A stretch of 64,000 nucleotides of DNA from JBJXGE01 sp046154185. Its GTDB lineage: Bacteria; Planctomycetota; UBA8108; UBA1146; JAJFFE01. This document shows positions 17,819-27,342 of the stretch, in pieces (within the stretch, counting starts at the first letter, position 1; the number at the start of each line of letters is the position of its first letter). Under the pieces are notes generated by a model. That model was not told where the DNA came from, made no database searches, and saw only the letters and a list, made by a program, of their open reading frames with translations. The translations under genes and the position numbers were made by a program. The stretch covers positions 62,001 through 126,000 of the forward strand of contig JBJXGE010000043.1 of the NCBI GenBank assembly GCA_046154185.1, given 5' to 3'.

Positions 17819-18131
17819 GCGGATGACTCTCTCACGAAACGTGCCGATCGACGACGATGCAATTCACGCGCGCGGCCGTCGTATTTCTCGAGTCTTGATC
17901 CTGCGCCCATGCGAAACACGGAAAATCCTAGCAGAGGTAGCGTCGAGCCGCTGCGGTCGTCCCTCTCACAAAGTGATTGAGACTCGCGCAAGAAACCAGA
18001 CTCAGGGCGCGAAGAATTCTCGCAATACGTGCGGCCCAAAGTACCTACGCGCGCGGGCGCAGCCGTTTCTAGCAACTCTCAAAAAAATCACGACGCGCCA
18101 CACGACACCCCCGAGCCGCCACTCACTTCCA
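17819..18131. other. Intergenic region between two dockerin-module genes
   Basis: About 313 bases upstream of the gene at 14564-17818. It should hold that gene's promoter and the end of the previous transcript. I see no gene, and no clear hairpin followed by a T tract. Confidence 0.45.
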
Positions 18132-21100
18132 CTACGGGCAAGCAGAGAAGGAAATGCAGCCGAGCCCGTCAACGCTCGGATCGGCGCCACAGACGGGAAA
18201 CGGCGGCAGCGGCAGCGGACCACTCGAAAACAATGCGGCTAACAGATGAATCGCGTCGGCGACGTCAACGGAGCCATCGTCGTTGCTGTCGGCGGCGTCG
18301 AGGCAATCCAGTGGATCGCCGCCAAACAAGTAACCCAGCACGTAAATCGGATCGGCGAGATTGAAGCTGCCATCGTGGTTGGCCTCACCACGCACGAAGT
18401 CATGCGCGCTGCTCTGGCATTCATCCGGAATGCCATCGAGGTTCGCGTCGACGCTGGTACCTTGCGAAATATCGCAAGAGTCGGGCGTGCCGTTTTGGTT
18501 GCAATCAAGCCCCGGTCCCGTCGGACTGACCGCAAATCTCATCGAGAGCACGAAGCCGTTGCGGCCGTTTTCTCGATCGGCCGCGTGAAACTCGATGCCC
18601 GGGCCGGTGGTTCCGGCCACTTCCACGCAGTAGCCAAAATTCTTGCTCGGGTTGTCGAACCAAAAGCGAAATGCGGAGGTCACGGCCGTACTTGCGAATT
18701 CGACGCGCTCATTCACAGCGCCGGCGACCACCGACGCGTCGACTGCCGCCGCAACGTCGAATGCGCCGCTCGGATAATACTCGCTCAAGCTCGTGCCACT
18801 GCCGCCGAGCGCGCCGGCGCCGTTTTGATGCCAAGGAACAGTGGTGTACGTCGCATGCGTGCGCGTGAGCGCTCCCGAGCAGCCAAAGCACCAGTCGTTC
18901 GGCGGCTCGTTCCACGGCATGAGGCAGCGCCGCAGCTGAAGCGTATTGGTGTTGCCAAATTCAGGCAGGCCGCTGAAGCGCGCGTCGAGAATTTCGGACG
19001 AACTCGCAACACCGCACTCCGTGCTGAGCGTCGAGACAAAGTTGAACGCTAGAAATCCCTTCGTCTCTGGGTTCGTCGCCGGATAAAGCCGCCAGTGATC
19101 GTGCGACACGTTGCTAAGCCCCGGATTGAAGCTCGCGTCTTTCGCGGCGTTGCCAAAGGTCTCGACGCCCGTCACGTTGCCGAATTCCACGGTGATCGAA
19201 TCTGTGATCTCAAAAGTGAGCTCGTTCGTAGTGTCGCTCGGATCGAGCACGTTATTGCTCGCCGCGCCGTAAGTCGCTGCTATGTCTTCGATCGGTCCGG
19301 GCGCCAACGTGTACGTGACATCGCAACCTTCATAGCGGAGCGGCACCGTCACGCGAACTCGATTGCCGGCGGACGCATTGAAGGTCGCGGCCGTCGCTGC
19401 GACCTGAAACGCGCCGGCCGCAAACGTGTAGTTCGCGGGATCGCCGGCGCTCGCCGCATCGACGGATTCGCTAAAAATAACCTCGACTGAATCCAAACTG
19501 ACGGGCGCTACTCGCAAGATGCGTGGCGGCGCTGTGTCTGCAAGACCACTCAGTCCGACAGCGGCGAGTCCACCATCGATGGACGAGAGGAACTCTACGA
19601 GGTCGGCGCGTTGCGAATCGTTGAGCCCACTCGTGTGACCGTGACCTCCAGATTCGGCGTCGCGGACAACGCCCACGAGCGATGATCCAGTTGGGAAATT
19701 GCCCGTCGCTTGCAGATAAGGCGCGTTGTCCCACGCACCGATGAGGCTCGGCGTGTTGAAAGCGGGCCCCTGAAACTCTGGCGCGGGCGCGAAGCCGCCG
19801 ATGTTGTGAAAACCATTGTCGGTGAAAGTTGGGCCCGGATGGCAGGTCGCGCAACCCGCACCGGATGAAGTGCCGCCCGGACGCTGGAAAATGAGCGCAC
19901 CGCGAATCGCCGCCTCGCTGAGCGCGCCGGTTGGCGCGCGTGCTGGACTCGTCTCGATGGCCGGCAGCCCTAACAAGTAATCGGCGAGACCATCGAGCTC
20001 CGCGCTCAAACCCGCGTTCGAAGTTCCAAGCGGCGGATTCGGCACCGGAATGAATCCGCTGCCACCCATGATCGCCGAACGCAGCGTGAATTCAAAATCC
20101 TGCACCTCGTCGCGATCTCCGCCACGATGGAGTTGCCCGAGGCCGCCCACCGGCGGACCGAACGAATAAGAGAGTCCAATCAGCGGCAGCGTCTTCCGTT
20201 GCCCAGCGCCGAACTGCTCGAAAGTCCAGCTCAGCCCATCGGTCTCGCCGTTCGGATGGCAGGAGACGCAAGCGACTTTCTGGTTCGCCGACATACGAGG
20301 ATCGTCGCTCGAATGGAAGACTCGCGCCCCGACCAACACGCTCGGCGCGAGCGGTTCGGGTACGCCCGACGAGAGAGCGACTCGCTGAATCTCCTCACCC
20401 AGCGCTGTGTCGATCACGGAAAGATCTCGGGACAGGGCGTTCAGCACGTAGAGTCGCTCCGCGACCGGTGAGCTGACGATGCCAGTTGGGTGATCACCCA
20501 CCGGGATCTCGGTGAGCGGCGACGCCCCGACCGGTCGCGCGAGTGGAAGAGTCGATGGAAACACGAGCACATCGTTACTCGACGCGTTCACGAGATACGC
20601 GGTCGCGCCGGTCGAGCTAAACGCAAGATCGACGGGGCCGGCAACGCCGGCATTCCAACCTGGGCCAAGTAGCGTCGTGCCGGCGTGCGCGTACACCGCG
20701 GTGAGCACGACCCGATTCCCGTTCAGGTGCGTTCCCGTATTGAGATCAATCTTGTGGATCGCCGCCTGCACGGTCGAATCCGGCGTGAAAGCGGAATTGT
20801 GAAAGTTTTGGTACTGGACTGGCAACCAGAGATGCGTCGATCCCGGGAGCGGTGCGAGTTGCCCGCGCAACATCAAGTACCCACCCTCGGGAATTGGATC
20901 GGCCTCGCCGCTGATTTGGCTCGGTTCCTTTGGATCGACCGACTTCAATACCACAAGCGCCTTCGCACTCAAGAGCGCGGTATCGATCCCGGTCACGTAG
21001 GAGTCTTCGCCATCCGTGATCGTATGGGTCAGCCAGGCTTGCGTGCCGGCGCTGTTGAATGCGATGCCGAATGGGCGCCGCGAAAGCTTGGTGATCATCG

Positions 21101-21575
21101 TGATCAAATTGTGCGTCACGGCATCAAAGACTGCGACCTCGGCGCTGCGCTTCAGCACGACGTACGCGCGTGTGCCATCCGGCGAAATCGCGATCGACAC
21201 GGGCCCGCTGCCGGGATGGAGAGTCAGCGTGGCGATCAGAGCGCCGTTCGCTCCGTTCAACACGAAGACGCGACCGGAGTCATGCGCCGCTACCCAAACC
21301 TCACTGCCGTCCGCCCGCACCGCAATCCCTTGCGGGTTCTCTCGCACGCCGAGGGTGGGAAGTGCGAAGTAGGACACTGCGCCGGTCACCGTCGAATAAC
21401 GCGCCACCGCATCGTGATCCGGGAGCACGGCCCACACAAACTCGCCGTTCGCAGTGATCTGGACGGTGCCGCCCTTGTGCAAGATTGCGCCGACGCCATC
21501 GACACGAGCAGCGCTCAGCAAGATGCCGTTCAACACCACGAAGCAAGCGATCACGCGCCCAACACGACTTGCCAT
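18132..21575 (-). CDS. Secreted YVTN-type beta-propeller / di-haem cytochrome peroxidase-like protein with dockerin-like module
   Basis: About 1147 residues from ATG 21575, preferred over an upstream ATG because GAGAGGAG sits 5 bases before it and a signal peptide follows. Residues about 40-400 are surface-layer YVTN-type propeller repeats (IAVRADGSEVWVAAHDSGRV, ISPDGTRAYVVLK). The middle has two c-type haem motifs, VACVSCHPNGETDG and GCATCHPGPTFTDNG, in a MauG/cytochrome c peroxidase-like arrangement. A beta-rich segment (SVEVIFSESVDAAS) and a long tail follow, then the dockerin-like module (EANHDGSFNLAD, DSNDDGSVDVAD, CGADPSVDGLGC). It is presumably a periplasmic or surface redox protein. 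Confidence 0.85.
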   Translation of the reverse strand: MASRVGRVIACFVVLNGILLSAARVDGVGAILHKGGTVQITANGEFVWAVLPDHDAVARYSTVTGAVSYFALPTLGVRENPQGIAVRADGSEVWVAAHDSGRVFVLNGANGALIATLTLHPGSGPVSIAISPDGTRAYVVLKRSAEVAVFDAVTHNLITMITKLSRRPFGIAFNSAGTQAWLTHTITDGEDSYVTGIDTALLSAKALVVLKSVDPKEPSQISGEADPIPEGGYLMLRGQLAPLPGSTHLWLPVQYQNFHNSAFTPDSTVQAAIHKIDLNTGTHLNGNRVVLTAVYAHAGTTLLGPGWNAGVAGPVDLAFSSTGATAYLVNASSNDVLVFPSTLPLARPVGASPLTEIPVGDHPTGIVSSPVAERLYVLNALSRDLSVIDTALGEEIQRVALSSGVPEPLAPSVLVGARVFHSSDDPRMSANQKVACVSCHPNGETDGLSWTFEQFGAGQRKTLPLIGLSYSFGPPVGGLGQLHRGGDRDEVQDFEFTLRSAIMGGSGFIPVPNPPLGTSNAGLSAELDGLADYLLGLPAIETSPARAPTGALSEAAIRGALIFQRPGGTSSGAGCATCHPGPTFTDNGFHNIGGFAPAPEFQGPAFNTPSLIGAWDNAPYLQATGNFPTGSSLVGVVRDAESGGHGHTSGLNDSQRADLVEFLSSIDGGLAAVGLSGLADTAPPRILRVAPVSLDSVEVIFSESVDAASAGDPANYTFAAGAFQVAATAATFNASAGNRVRVTVPLRYEGCDVTYTLAPGPIEDIAATYGAASNNVLDPSDTTNELTFEITDSITVEFGNVTGVETFGNAAKDASFNPGLSNVSHDHWRLYPATNPETKGFLAFNFVSTLSTECGVASSSEILDARFSGLPEFGNTNTLQLRRCLMPWNEPPNDWCFGCSGALTRTHATYTTVPWHQNGAGALGGSGTSLSEYYPSGAFDVAAAVDASVVAGAVNERVEFASTAVTSAFRFWFDNPSKNFGYCVEVAGTTGPGIEFHAADRENGRNGFVLSMRFAVSPTGPGLDCNQNGTPDSCDISQGTSVDANLDGIPDECQSSAHDFVRGEANHDGSFNLADPIYVLGYLFGGDPLDCLDAADSNDDGSVDVADAIHLLAALFSSGPLPLPPFPVCGADPSVDGLGCISFSACP

Positions 21576-22136
21576 TTGCGCTCCTCTCGCCCGACCACGA
21601 CGATCCACGACAAAGCCGCTCGCGACCGTGCGGGACGCGCGGTCGGAATCGTGTCGCGGATGGGATTTTTTTGGTAACGGGATTGTAGGGTCTTTGACAC
21701 GGAGCGCAAAGGGGCCCGTGTTTCAGGCCTCGATGGCGACGCGCGCGCGTCAACTCTTTGTTTCCCACAACTCGACGCACGAAAAATCTGAAAACGATGT
21801 CCGCTCCGGCCGGGCCCGCGCAATACCTCAACGGAGCCGGTGGACGAGCTGCCGATTCCTCAACAGGTGACTCCTCGCACGCGGTGCAGGCCGCGGTGGC
21901 TTGCACCGCGCTTAGGGTCCGCGCAAGAATAACTTCGCATTTTGAGGCCGATCTCTACATATCTCCGCCCGCGGCCAGTCCGGCGCTGCGCCGGCCAGGA
22001 GTCCGGATGGCGCGTAATCCTCAACGTAGCCAGGCTACGCCTGCGCCGAGTTCTTCAGCAGACCGGGCTCAATCGCCGCGAACGGACCTACGTCAGATCT
22101 CGGCCTCCAAATGTAAAGTTATTTTTGCGCGGACCC
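21576..22136. other. Intergenic region without a supported gene
   Basis: About 560 bases between the haem-propeller gene start and the end of the ECF sigma gene. It must hold the promoter of the haem-propeller gene. A perfect short palindrome sits at 22025-22039. Open frames in the region overlap one another and resemble no known protein. Confidence 0.45.
22025..22039. repeat. Short perfect palindrome CGTAGCC-A-GGCTACG
   Basis: Seven-base inverted arms around one base, in the gap downstream of the ECF sigma gene. It could be a small hairpin at the end of that transcript or a remnant of a dispersed element. No T tract follows, so a factor-independent terminator is not supported. Confidence 0.35.
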
Positions 22137-22847
22137 TTACTTCGCGCGGTCGCGACTGTCGAGCGCCACCACGAGGCCGTGCGGCATGCCGAGTTTTTGC
22201 AGTTTCGTACGCAACCGTTGCCAACGCTTCTCGACCGCGCCGGCTTCGATCTCGAGTAGGTCCGCGACTTCGTGGTGCCGGAGACCTTCGAGTCCGCGAT
22301 AGAGGAGTAGGCGCCGATCGCCCTCTTCGAGCTGTTCGAGTTCAAGCAAGAAGTTCTGCATCGCCTCGGTGCGAGCGAGCCGTGTGCTGACGCGGGTCGC
22401 TTCTTCCGCGATGGCATAGAGCCCATGCAGAGTGCTGCGCGGACCAATACCAAAAACGGATTCGCCGCGGGTGCGCAAACTGCGGAGCGCTTCGCGCAAA
22501 ACGTTGTGCGCGATGCCAAACACCCAAGCGCGGAAGCTCGCGCGCTCGGCGTCAAAACTGGCGAGTGCGTTCATCGCGCGATAACACACTTCTTGGAGGA
22601 CATCCTCGGGATCGAGTCGGCGGCGCAGCGGCGCATGGATATGGAGCCGCGCCCACGCGTAAAGGGCCGGTGCGACCTCCGCAAACCGCATCCCAAACTC
22701 GGCGGCGGCGGCCGCCGTCGCGGGCGCCCGCGCCTTCGGAGATCCGCTCGAACTTCGCGGTGCGGCCGGCGCCCGCGTCTTTCTCGGCGAGCGCTTACTG
22801 ACGCGGGCAGTCGCCTTGGCGCCCACTCTCGCCTTGCGTTTCTCCAT
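22137..22847 (-). CDS. ECF-type RNA polymerase sigma factor
   Basis: A 236-residue sigma factor. The first 50 residues are a Lys/Arg/Ala-rich basic extension not typical of the family. Region 2 is visible as HAPLRRRLDPEDVLQEVCYR with FDAERASFRAWVFGIAHN, and region 4 as EEGDRRLLLYRGLEGLRHH followed by EVADLLEIEAGAVEKRWQRL. It directs RNA polymerase to its own promoter set. No anti-sigma factor is next to it. It is divergent from the Kazal/dockerin gene, 215 bases away. Whether it drives the secreted-protein genes around it is only a guess. Confidence 0.88.
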   Translation of the reverse strand: MEKRKARVGAKATARVSKRSPRKTRAPAAPRSSSGSPKARAPATAAAAAEFGMRFAEVAPALYAWARLHIHAPLRRRLDPEDVLQEVCYRAMNALASFDAERASFRAWVFGIAHNVLREALRSLRTRGESVFGIGPRSTLHGLYAIAEEATRVSTRLARTEAMQNFLLELEQLEEGDRRLLLYRGLEGLRHHEVADLLEIEAGAVEKRWQRLRTKLQKLGMPHGLVVALDSRDRAK

Positions 22848-23062
22848 GCGTCAAAGCTCTCACGTTTTCGAGTGCCCTTGAGTCAATTAAGCCCGAGGGC
22901 GCCATGCTAGTCCGGACGTATCGCAAGGGCAACCCGGCGGCTCGATGAACGAGAAGGAGTTCGGCGAGTTTTGGCAAGAGTCACTTGCCGCCGGCTCATT
23001 CAAGTCCGACAATCTCAACGACTCAAGGTTCCGGTTTCTCTCGTGACGTGAAGGAGGTTCCA

Positions 23063-23836
23063 ATGACGCTTCGGCGAATGGCGGCGATGGCGAGCTGCGT
23101 GACAATCCTCGCTTTGGGCGGAACTCAAGCGACGGCTGCGGACTTCATTCGAGGTGACAATAACGGCGACGGCGTCGTCAACATCGCCGACCCGGTCGGC
23201 ATCCTCGACTATCTGTTTGTCTCGGGCATCACGAGTTGCCTCGACGCGACGGATGCGAACGACGATGGCCTTTCGAACGTCGCTGATCCTATCTTTCTGC
23301 TGACTTTCCTCTTCAGCATGGGTGCGCCGCCGGCCTTGCCATATCCGACCTGCGGCGCCGATCCGACGCTGGATGCGCTCGATTGTGTTGGACCGGTGCC
23401 CGGCTGCCCTGGACCTGGAACCTGCCTGACGAATGCCGATTGTCCGGTCGGTTTCTACTGCGAGAAAGCGGTCGGGGATTGCTCTGGCGTCGGCGTTTGC
23501 ACGGTCGTGCCAGTCAGTTGTCCGGCCATTTTTGATCCGGTGTGCGGCTGCGATGGCATCACGTATTCAAACGCGTGTGAAGCGGCGGCGGCGATGGTCA
23601 ACGTCGAGACGCTCGGCGAGTGTGGCGCCTGCAACGACAACTCGGACTGTCCTCCCGGGTTCTTTTGTCTGAAAGCTGTCGGCGACTGCTCCGGCTTCGG
23701 CGTCTGCACGCCGATCCCGTTCATCTGCCCACTGATTTTTGATCCGGTGTGCGGTTGCGATGGCATGACCTACAGCAATTCGTGCTTCGCGGCGGGCGCG
23801 GGAGTAAGCATCGAGTCGCTCGGAGTGTGCCCGTAA
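23063..23836 (+). CDS. Secreted protein with N-terminal dockerin-like module and two Kazal-type inhibitor-like domains
   Basis: A 257-residue protein from ATG 23063, fixed by a near-perfect ribosome site (AAGGAGGTT) just upstream. A signal peptide of about 26 residues is followed directly by the dockerin-like module (DNNGDGVVNIAD, DANDDGLSNVAD, CGADPTLDALDC), which is C-terminal in the other genes of this window. Two similar units follow. Each has a Cys-rich NxDCPxGFxC...GDCSG lead and a Kazal core (FDPVCGCDGITYSNAC and FDPVCGCDGMTYSNSC). Kazal domains inhibit serine proteases. A surface-exposed protease inhibitor, attached by its dockerin-like part, is the likely role. Confidence 0.87.
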   Translation: MTLRRMAAMASCVTILALGGTQATAADFIRGDNNGDGVVNIADPVGILDYLFVSGITSCLDATDANDDGLSNVADPIFLLTFLFSMGAPPALPYPTCGADPTLDALDCVGPVPGCPGPGTCLTNADCPVGFYCEKAVGDCSGVGVCTVVPVSCPAIFDPVCGCDGITYSNACEAAAAMVNVETLGECGACNDNSDCPPGFFCLKAVGDCSGFGVCTPIPFICPLIFDPVCGCDGMTYSNSCFAAGAGVSIESLGVCP

Positions 23837-23917
23837 CGGCGCCAAAAAACGCGATTCGGCATGTGGATTGACGCGAAGGCTCAGTCTGCACGCCGAACCG
23901 CGTCCGGGGGCCGCGTT

Positions 23918-26437
23918 TCACCTGCGACCGAAGCGGTGGACGAGGCGCATCCCGATTGACACATGACATTGCGCCGGCGGAACGCCCACTCGATACGCAC
24001 AGTGAGATCCGAACGGCGATTGATTCCAGCCGCCACCCCGCGCGAGTCGCCAGTTCTGCCGCTTCGAATACCAGTCGCGACACCATTCCTTGACGCCGCC
24101 CGCGACATCGCGCGCACCGTACGGCGAGACGTCGCGTCGATAGCGTCCGATCGGCTCGGGTTGCGCCTTGCCCGCCGTCGAGCCCAAATTCTTGCAAAAC
24201 GACGCGTCGTAGTGCTGGCCCCACGGAAAAATCCGACCGTCCGTGCCACGCGCCGCTTTCTCCCATTCGACGTCACTCGGGAGATCGTATTTGCGACCAT
24301 CGCGACGCGAGCGCCAACCGACATAGGCGCGCGCATCGAACCAACTCACGCCGAAGACCGGCCACTGGCGATGCGCGCTGCTCTGCTGATGGCGGATAAG
24401 TCGCACGCCGCCCTTCCCGTCCAGCACAAAGAACTCGAGCGGTTCGCCGTCTTGCGCCAAGCGCGGCACACGCGCCCGCACTTTGCGAGCGTTCCGCCCG
24501 CAACCCTCGCGCAGAAACTCTAAGTACTCCTGCATCGTCACGGGGAAACGCGCGAAGCAAAACTCGTCGACGACGGGCCGCGCGCGCGGGAGCGAATTCG
24601 TGTCGGGATCGCCGCCCAGAATAAACGCGCCTGGCGGCACCTGCACAAACGCAGCGCCGATTTCCTCGTCGCGCCGCAGCCGCCAATCGAGCGCTTGGCA
24701 CTCGCCGCGCGCTATGAAAATCGGCGCCGTCAGCGGGCGATAACCGCGCCGCTCCAGGCGAACTTGATAACTGCCCATCGGGATTCGATCCCAAGCGACC
24801 GTTGCCGCGTCGCCGCGCTGTCGCTCGATGGCGAGCGCGCGCGGCGCCGTCGGCCGCAACACGCGTTCGACTTCCACGAGTCGCCAAATTGTCGCGCGCT
24901 CGGGCGCTGGCGTGCAGCGAATGAGCAACTGCCCGTCGCCGCGGAGTCGCTCGATGAATTCTGGCAGCTCGAGATCGCGCAACTGCCGCGTGAAGAACTG
25001 TTGTTGAAAACGATCGCCCTGATCCTCCGCGGCCAAGAGACGTTGCCACAGATGCTCCGCGAGCTGGCGCACTACCTGGGCATCGTCCGGCGCTTGGCGA
25101 TACGCATTGAAAAGCGCCGTCGTAGCGTTGGAAAGCGCAATATCGGCTTCGCGCTCGCCCGCCGCCAAGCGATCCTCGGCGCGCCAAAATTCCGCCTTCG
25201 CGCGCGCCGGCACCCAACTCTCCGGTCGCAACGCGTCGATCTCGTGCTCGAGTGACTCGGCGGCGACGCACAAAGCGCGACGACGCGCCATTTCCTCGGC
25301 GGCCTGATCGATGGATCGAGCTGCTTCCGCGCGCCTTCGCTCTTTCTCGCGTGCACCTTCCAGAAACTGTTGGATGGCGCCGCTCAAATCGCGCGCATTC
25401 GACGGTCGCGCGGCGGGATCTCGCTTCAACGCGCGTTCGAGCAATTCCCGCAATTCGGGCGGTGCGAGGCCAAAGGCGTCGCCGCGCTCGAAGCGCGCCG
25501 CGCGCACACGTGCCGAGAGTGATGTCGCGCCGCGCTCGGGAAATGCCCGTTCGCCCGTGACGAGCTCGTAGAGAATCACGCCGAGCGAAAAGATGTCGCT
25601 CGCGCATCCGAGAGGCGCTTTGCCGCTCGCTTGCTCGGGCGACATGTAGCCCGGCGTGCCGCCGCCCGGCGTCGGCGCCATGTCCGCACGGTGCGACGGC
25701 GCGCGCGACCGCGCGTGCGTCACGCTCGCGAGTCCCCAGTCGACGAGATACAACTCGCCGAACTCCCCGATCATGATGTTGGCCGGCTTCAGATCGAGAT
25801 GCAAAACTCCGCGCGCGTGCGCGTAGTCGACAGCGAGGCACATTTGTTGAAAGAGCATGAGGAGGCGCGTCAGCGACCATTCATCGCTGTGCGCAGCTCG
25901 GCGATCCAAGACGCTGCGCAGCGAACTCCCGCTGATGGGTTGCATGACGTAGAAAAATCGCCCGCCGGCATCGACGCCGAGATCGTGAACCGGCGGAATG
26001 TTGGGATGCGACAGGCTCGCCGCCGTCAGTGCTTCGCGCCGCAGCGCGGCCTCGAGCGCGTCCCGTCCGACGGGTTTCCGCCGGGCGATTTTTAGCGCGA
26101 TCTCGCGCTCAAGCACTCGATCGCGCGCAAGCAGCACTTCTCCCATGCCACCCGCGCCGAGTCGCCGCACAATCTGATAACGCTCGGTCGGGTCGGATGC
26201 GACGGGCGCGCTCGAATCGCGCGGGTCGGAGTCGGGCGGAACGCGCGCGGAAAGCGACGCGCCGCGCACCGCCAAGAACTCGCGCGCGATGGCTTCCTCA
26301 TCGCGGGGAAAGCGGCGCAAGTAGTGACTCAGCGGCAAGAACTGACCGCGTTCTTGATCGGCGAGCAACGTCGCCAAGAATTCGGTGAGCGCGGCGGTCG
26401 GCCCGAGGGCGGTGTCGTTCCTTTTCTTGGACGCCAA
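23918..26437 (-). CDS. Ser/Thr protein kinase with C-terminal SUMF1 (formylglycine-generating-enzyme-like) domain
   Basis: About 839 residues starting at the TTG at 26437, which has AGGAGG 8 bases upstream; the frame is open beyond it. The kinase domain (about residues 70-350) has the glycine loop LGAGGMGEVLLARD, the VAIK-type lysine in IALKIARR, HLDLKPANIM in place of HRDLKPxN, DWG in place of DFG (LVDWGLA), and GTPGYMSPEQ. A helical linker of about 200 residues contains coiled-coil-like heptads. The C-terminus is a SUMF1 domain (VPPGAFILGGDPDTNSL, LPSDVEWEKAARGTDGRIFP, then WGQ). SUMF1 folds of this type usually bind rather than modify. There is no clear transmembrane helix. Targets are unknown. 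Confidence 0.9.
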   Translation of the reverse strand: MASKKRNDTALGPTAALTEFLATLLADQERGQFLPLSHYLRRFPRDEEAIAREFLAVRGASLSARVPPDSDPRDSSAPVASDPTERYQIVRRLGAGGMGEVLLARDRVLEREIALKIARRKPVGRDALEAALRREALTAASLSHPNIPPVHDLGVDAGGRFFYVMQPISGSSLRSVLDRRAAHSDEWSLTRLLMLFQQMCLAVDYAHARGVLHLDLKPANIMIGEFGELYLVDWGLASVTHARSRAPSHRADMAPTPGGGTPGYMSPEQASGKAPLGCASDIFSLGVILYELVTGERAFPERGATSLSARVRAARFERGDAFGLAPPELRELLERALKRDPAARPSNARDLSGAIQQFLEGAREKERRRAEAARSIDQAAEEMARRRALCVAAESLEHEIDALRPESWVPARAKAEFWRAEDRLAAGEREADIALSNATTALFNAYRQAPDDAQVVRQLAEHLWQRLLAAEDQGDRFQQQFFTRQLRDLELPEFIERLRGDGQLLIRCTPAPERATIWRLVEVERVLRPTAPRALAIERQRGDAATVAWDRIPMGSYQVRLERRGYRPLTAPIFIARGECQALDWRLRRDEEIGAAFVQVPPGAFILGGDPDTNSLPRARPVVDEFCFARFPVTMQEYLEFLREGCGRNARKVRARVPRLAQDGEPLEFFVLDGKGGVRLIRHQQSSAHRQWPVFGVSWFDARAYVGWRSRRDGRKYDLPSDVEWEKAARGTDGRIFPWGQHYDASFCKNLGSTAGKAQPEPIGRYRRDVSPYGARDVAGGVKEWCRDWYSKRQNWRLARGGGWNQSPFGSHCAYRVGVPPAQCHVSIGMRLVHRFGRR

Positions 26438-26481
26438 AAAGCACGCCTCCTGCGGGAATGCGAAACGACACCGCGCGACGT

Positions 26482-27078
26482 TTATGGGCAGGCTGCGAAC
26501 TCCACGCAATCCAAACCATCGGTCGTCCCGTCATCGCCGCACGTTGGATGCGGGGACGCCGGGCTCGGGCCACCCGCGAACAGCGCAGACAACATGAAGA
26601 TCGCATCGGCGATGTCGAGCGCGCCGTCGTCGTTCGCGTCGACCGAGTCGGCGCAATCGGACGCCTTGGTGCCCGGCACGAACAGTTGCGTGAGCAAACT
26701 CACCGGATCCGCGATGTTGAAACTGCCGTCGGCGTTGACGTCCGCGCGCACGAACGGCGGCGGGGTCGTGCTGCAGAGTTCAATCGTGTTGTTCACGATG
26801 CAATCGATGAAACAAAAGCTGAGACAAAACGGGTCGACATCGCCAGTCACGTAGACGAAGTCACCATGCCCGAAACCGCCGAAATTCTGTATCTGGTAAT
26901 ACTCGCCCGTCGCGTCCGAAATGAGCACCATGCACTCGAAGCCCTGCTGCAACGTCCCACAGCCAGCAAAGACAACTTGCGCGCGCGCTGCAGTCGGGGC
27001 CAAGCAAGTCGCGGAAAAGATGCCGAACGCCAGCAACGATACGAGCGATGCCGCGCGGGGAGGCCGAGCGATCTGCAT
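26482..27078 (-). CDS. Small secreted protein with C-terminal dockerin-like module
   Basis: A 198-residue protein from ATG 27078, which has GGAAGGA upstream. The signal peptide (SLVSLLAFGIFSATCLAPTA, then ARA) precedes an OB-fold-like segment of about 85 residues (GEYYQIQNFGGFGHGDFVYV, then TGDVDP) rich in Cys near its end. The dockerin-like module follows (DVNADGSFNIAD, DANDDGALDIAD, CGDDGTTDGLDC). In this copy the tail reads CGDDGTTDG rather than CGxDPT. The N-terminal domain is similar in length and shape to small bacterial OB-fold secreted proteins. No enzyme motif is visible. Confidence 0.8.
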   Translation of the reverse strand: MQIARPPRAASLVSLLAFGIFSATCLAPTAARAQVVFAGCGTLQQGFECMVLISDATGEYYQIQNFGGFGHGDFVYVTGDVDPFCLSFCFIDCIVNNTIELCSTTPPPFVRADVNADGSFNIADPVSLLTQLFVPGTKASDCADSVDANDDGALDIADAIFMLSALFAGGPSPASPHPTCGDDGTTDGLDCVEFAACP

Positions 27079-27274
27079 GATGAGGTCCTTCCGGAAAGCG
27101 ACGAAAACGTGAGGGACCGCGATTCGTCGGAGTGCTAGTCCGTGTCCGGAAACCTTGGCCCACTGGGTTCGAGCCAACTTGGGTCACGGCACTAGCCTAT
27201 CGGACGCCACCGTGCGCGTCACCCACGCTTGGCGCAAACCTGCGGTCGGCGATAGCGCCGATCCAAATGAATCC

Positions 27275-27324
27275 GGGGCGTGCTGCCGTGAGACAGCACG
27301 CCCCGTCAACGCTCAGAGAGCGTT
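27275..27324 (-). terminator. Two adjacent hairpins after the dockerin gene at 27343
   Basis: Two perfect inverted repeats lie just past the stop at 27343. The nearer is AACGCTC-AGA-GAGCGTT (27308-27324). The farther is GGGGCGTGCTG with CAGCACGCCCC around an 8-base loop (27275-27304). They would form stable hairpins in the transcript of the gene at 27343-30258. A clear T tract is missing, so they may act as a weak terminator or 3' end stabiliser. Confidence 0.55.
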
Positions 27325-27342
27325 CAGAATGCGATCAACCGA

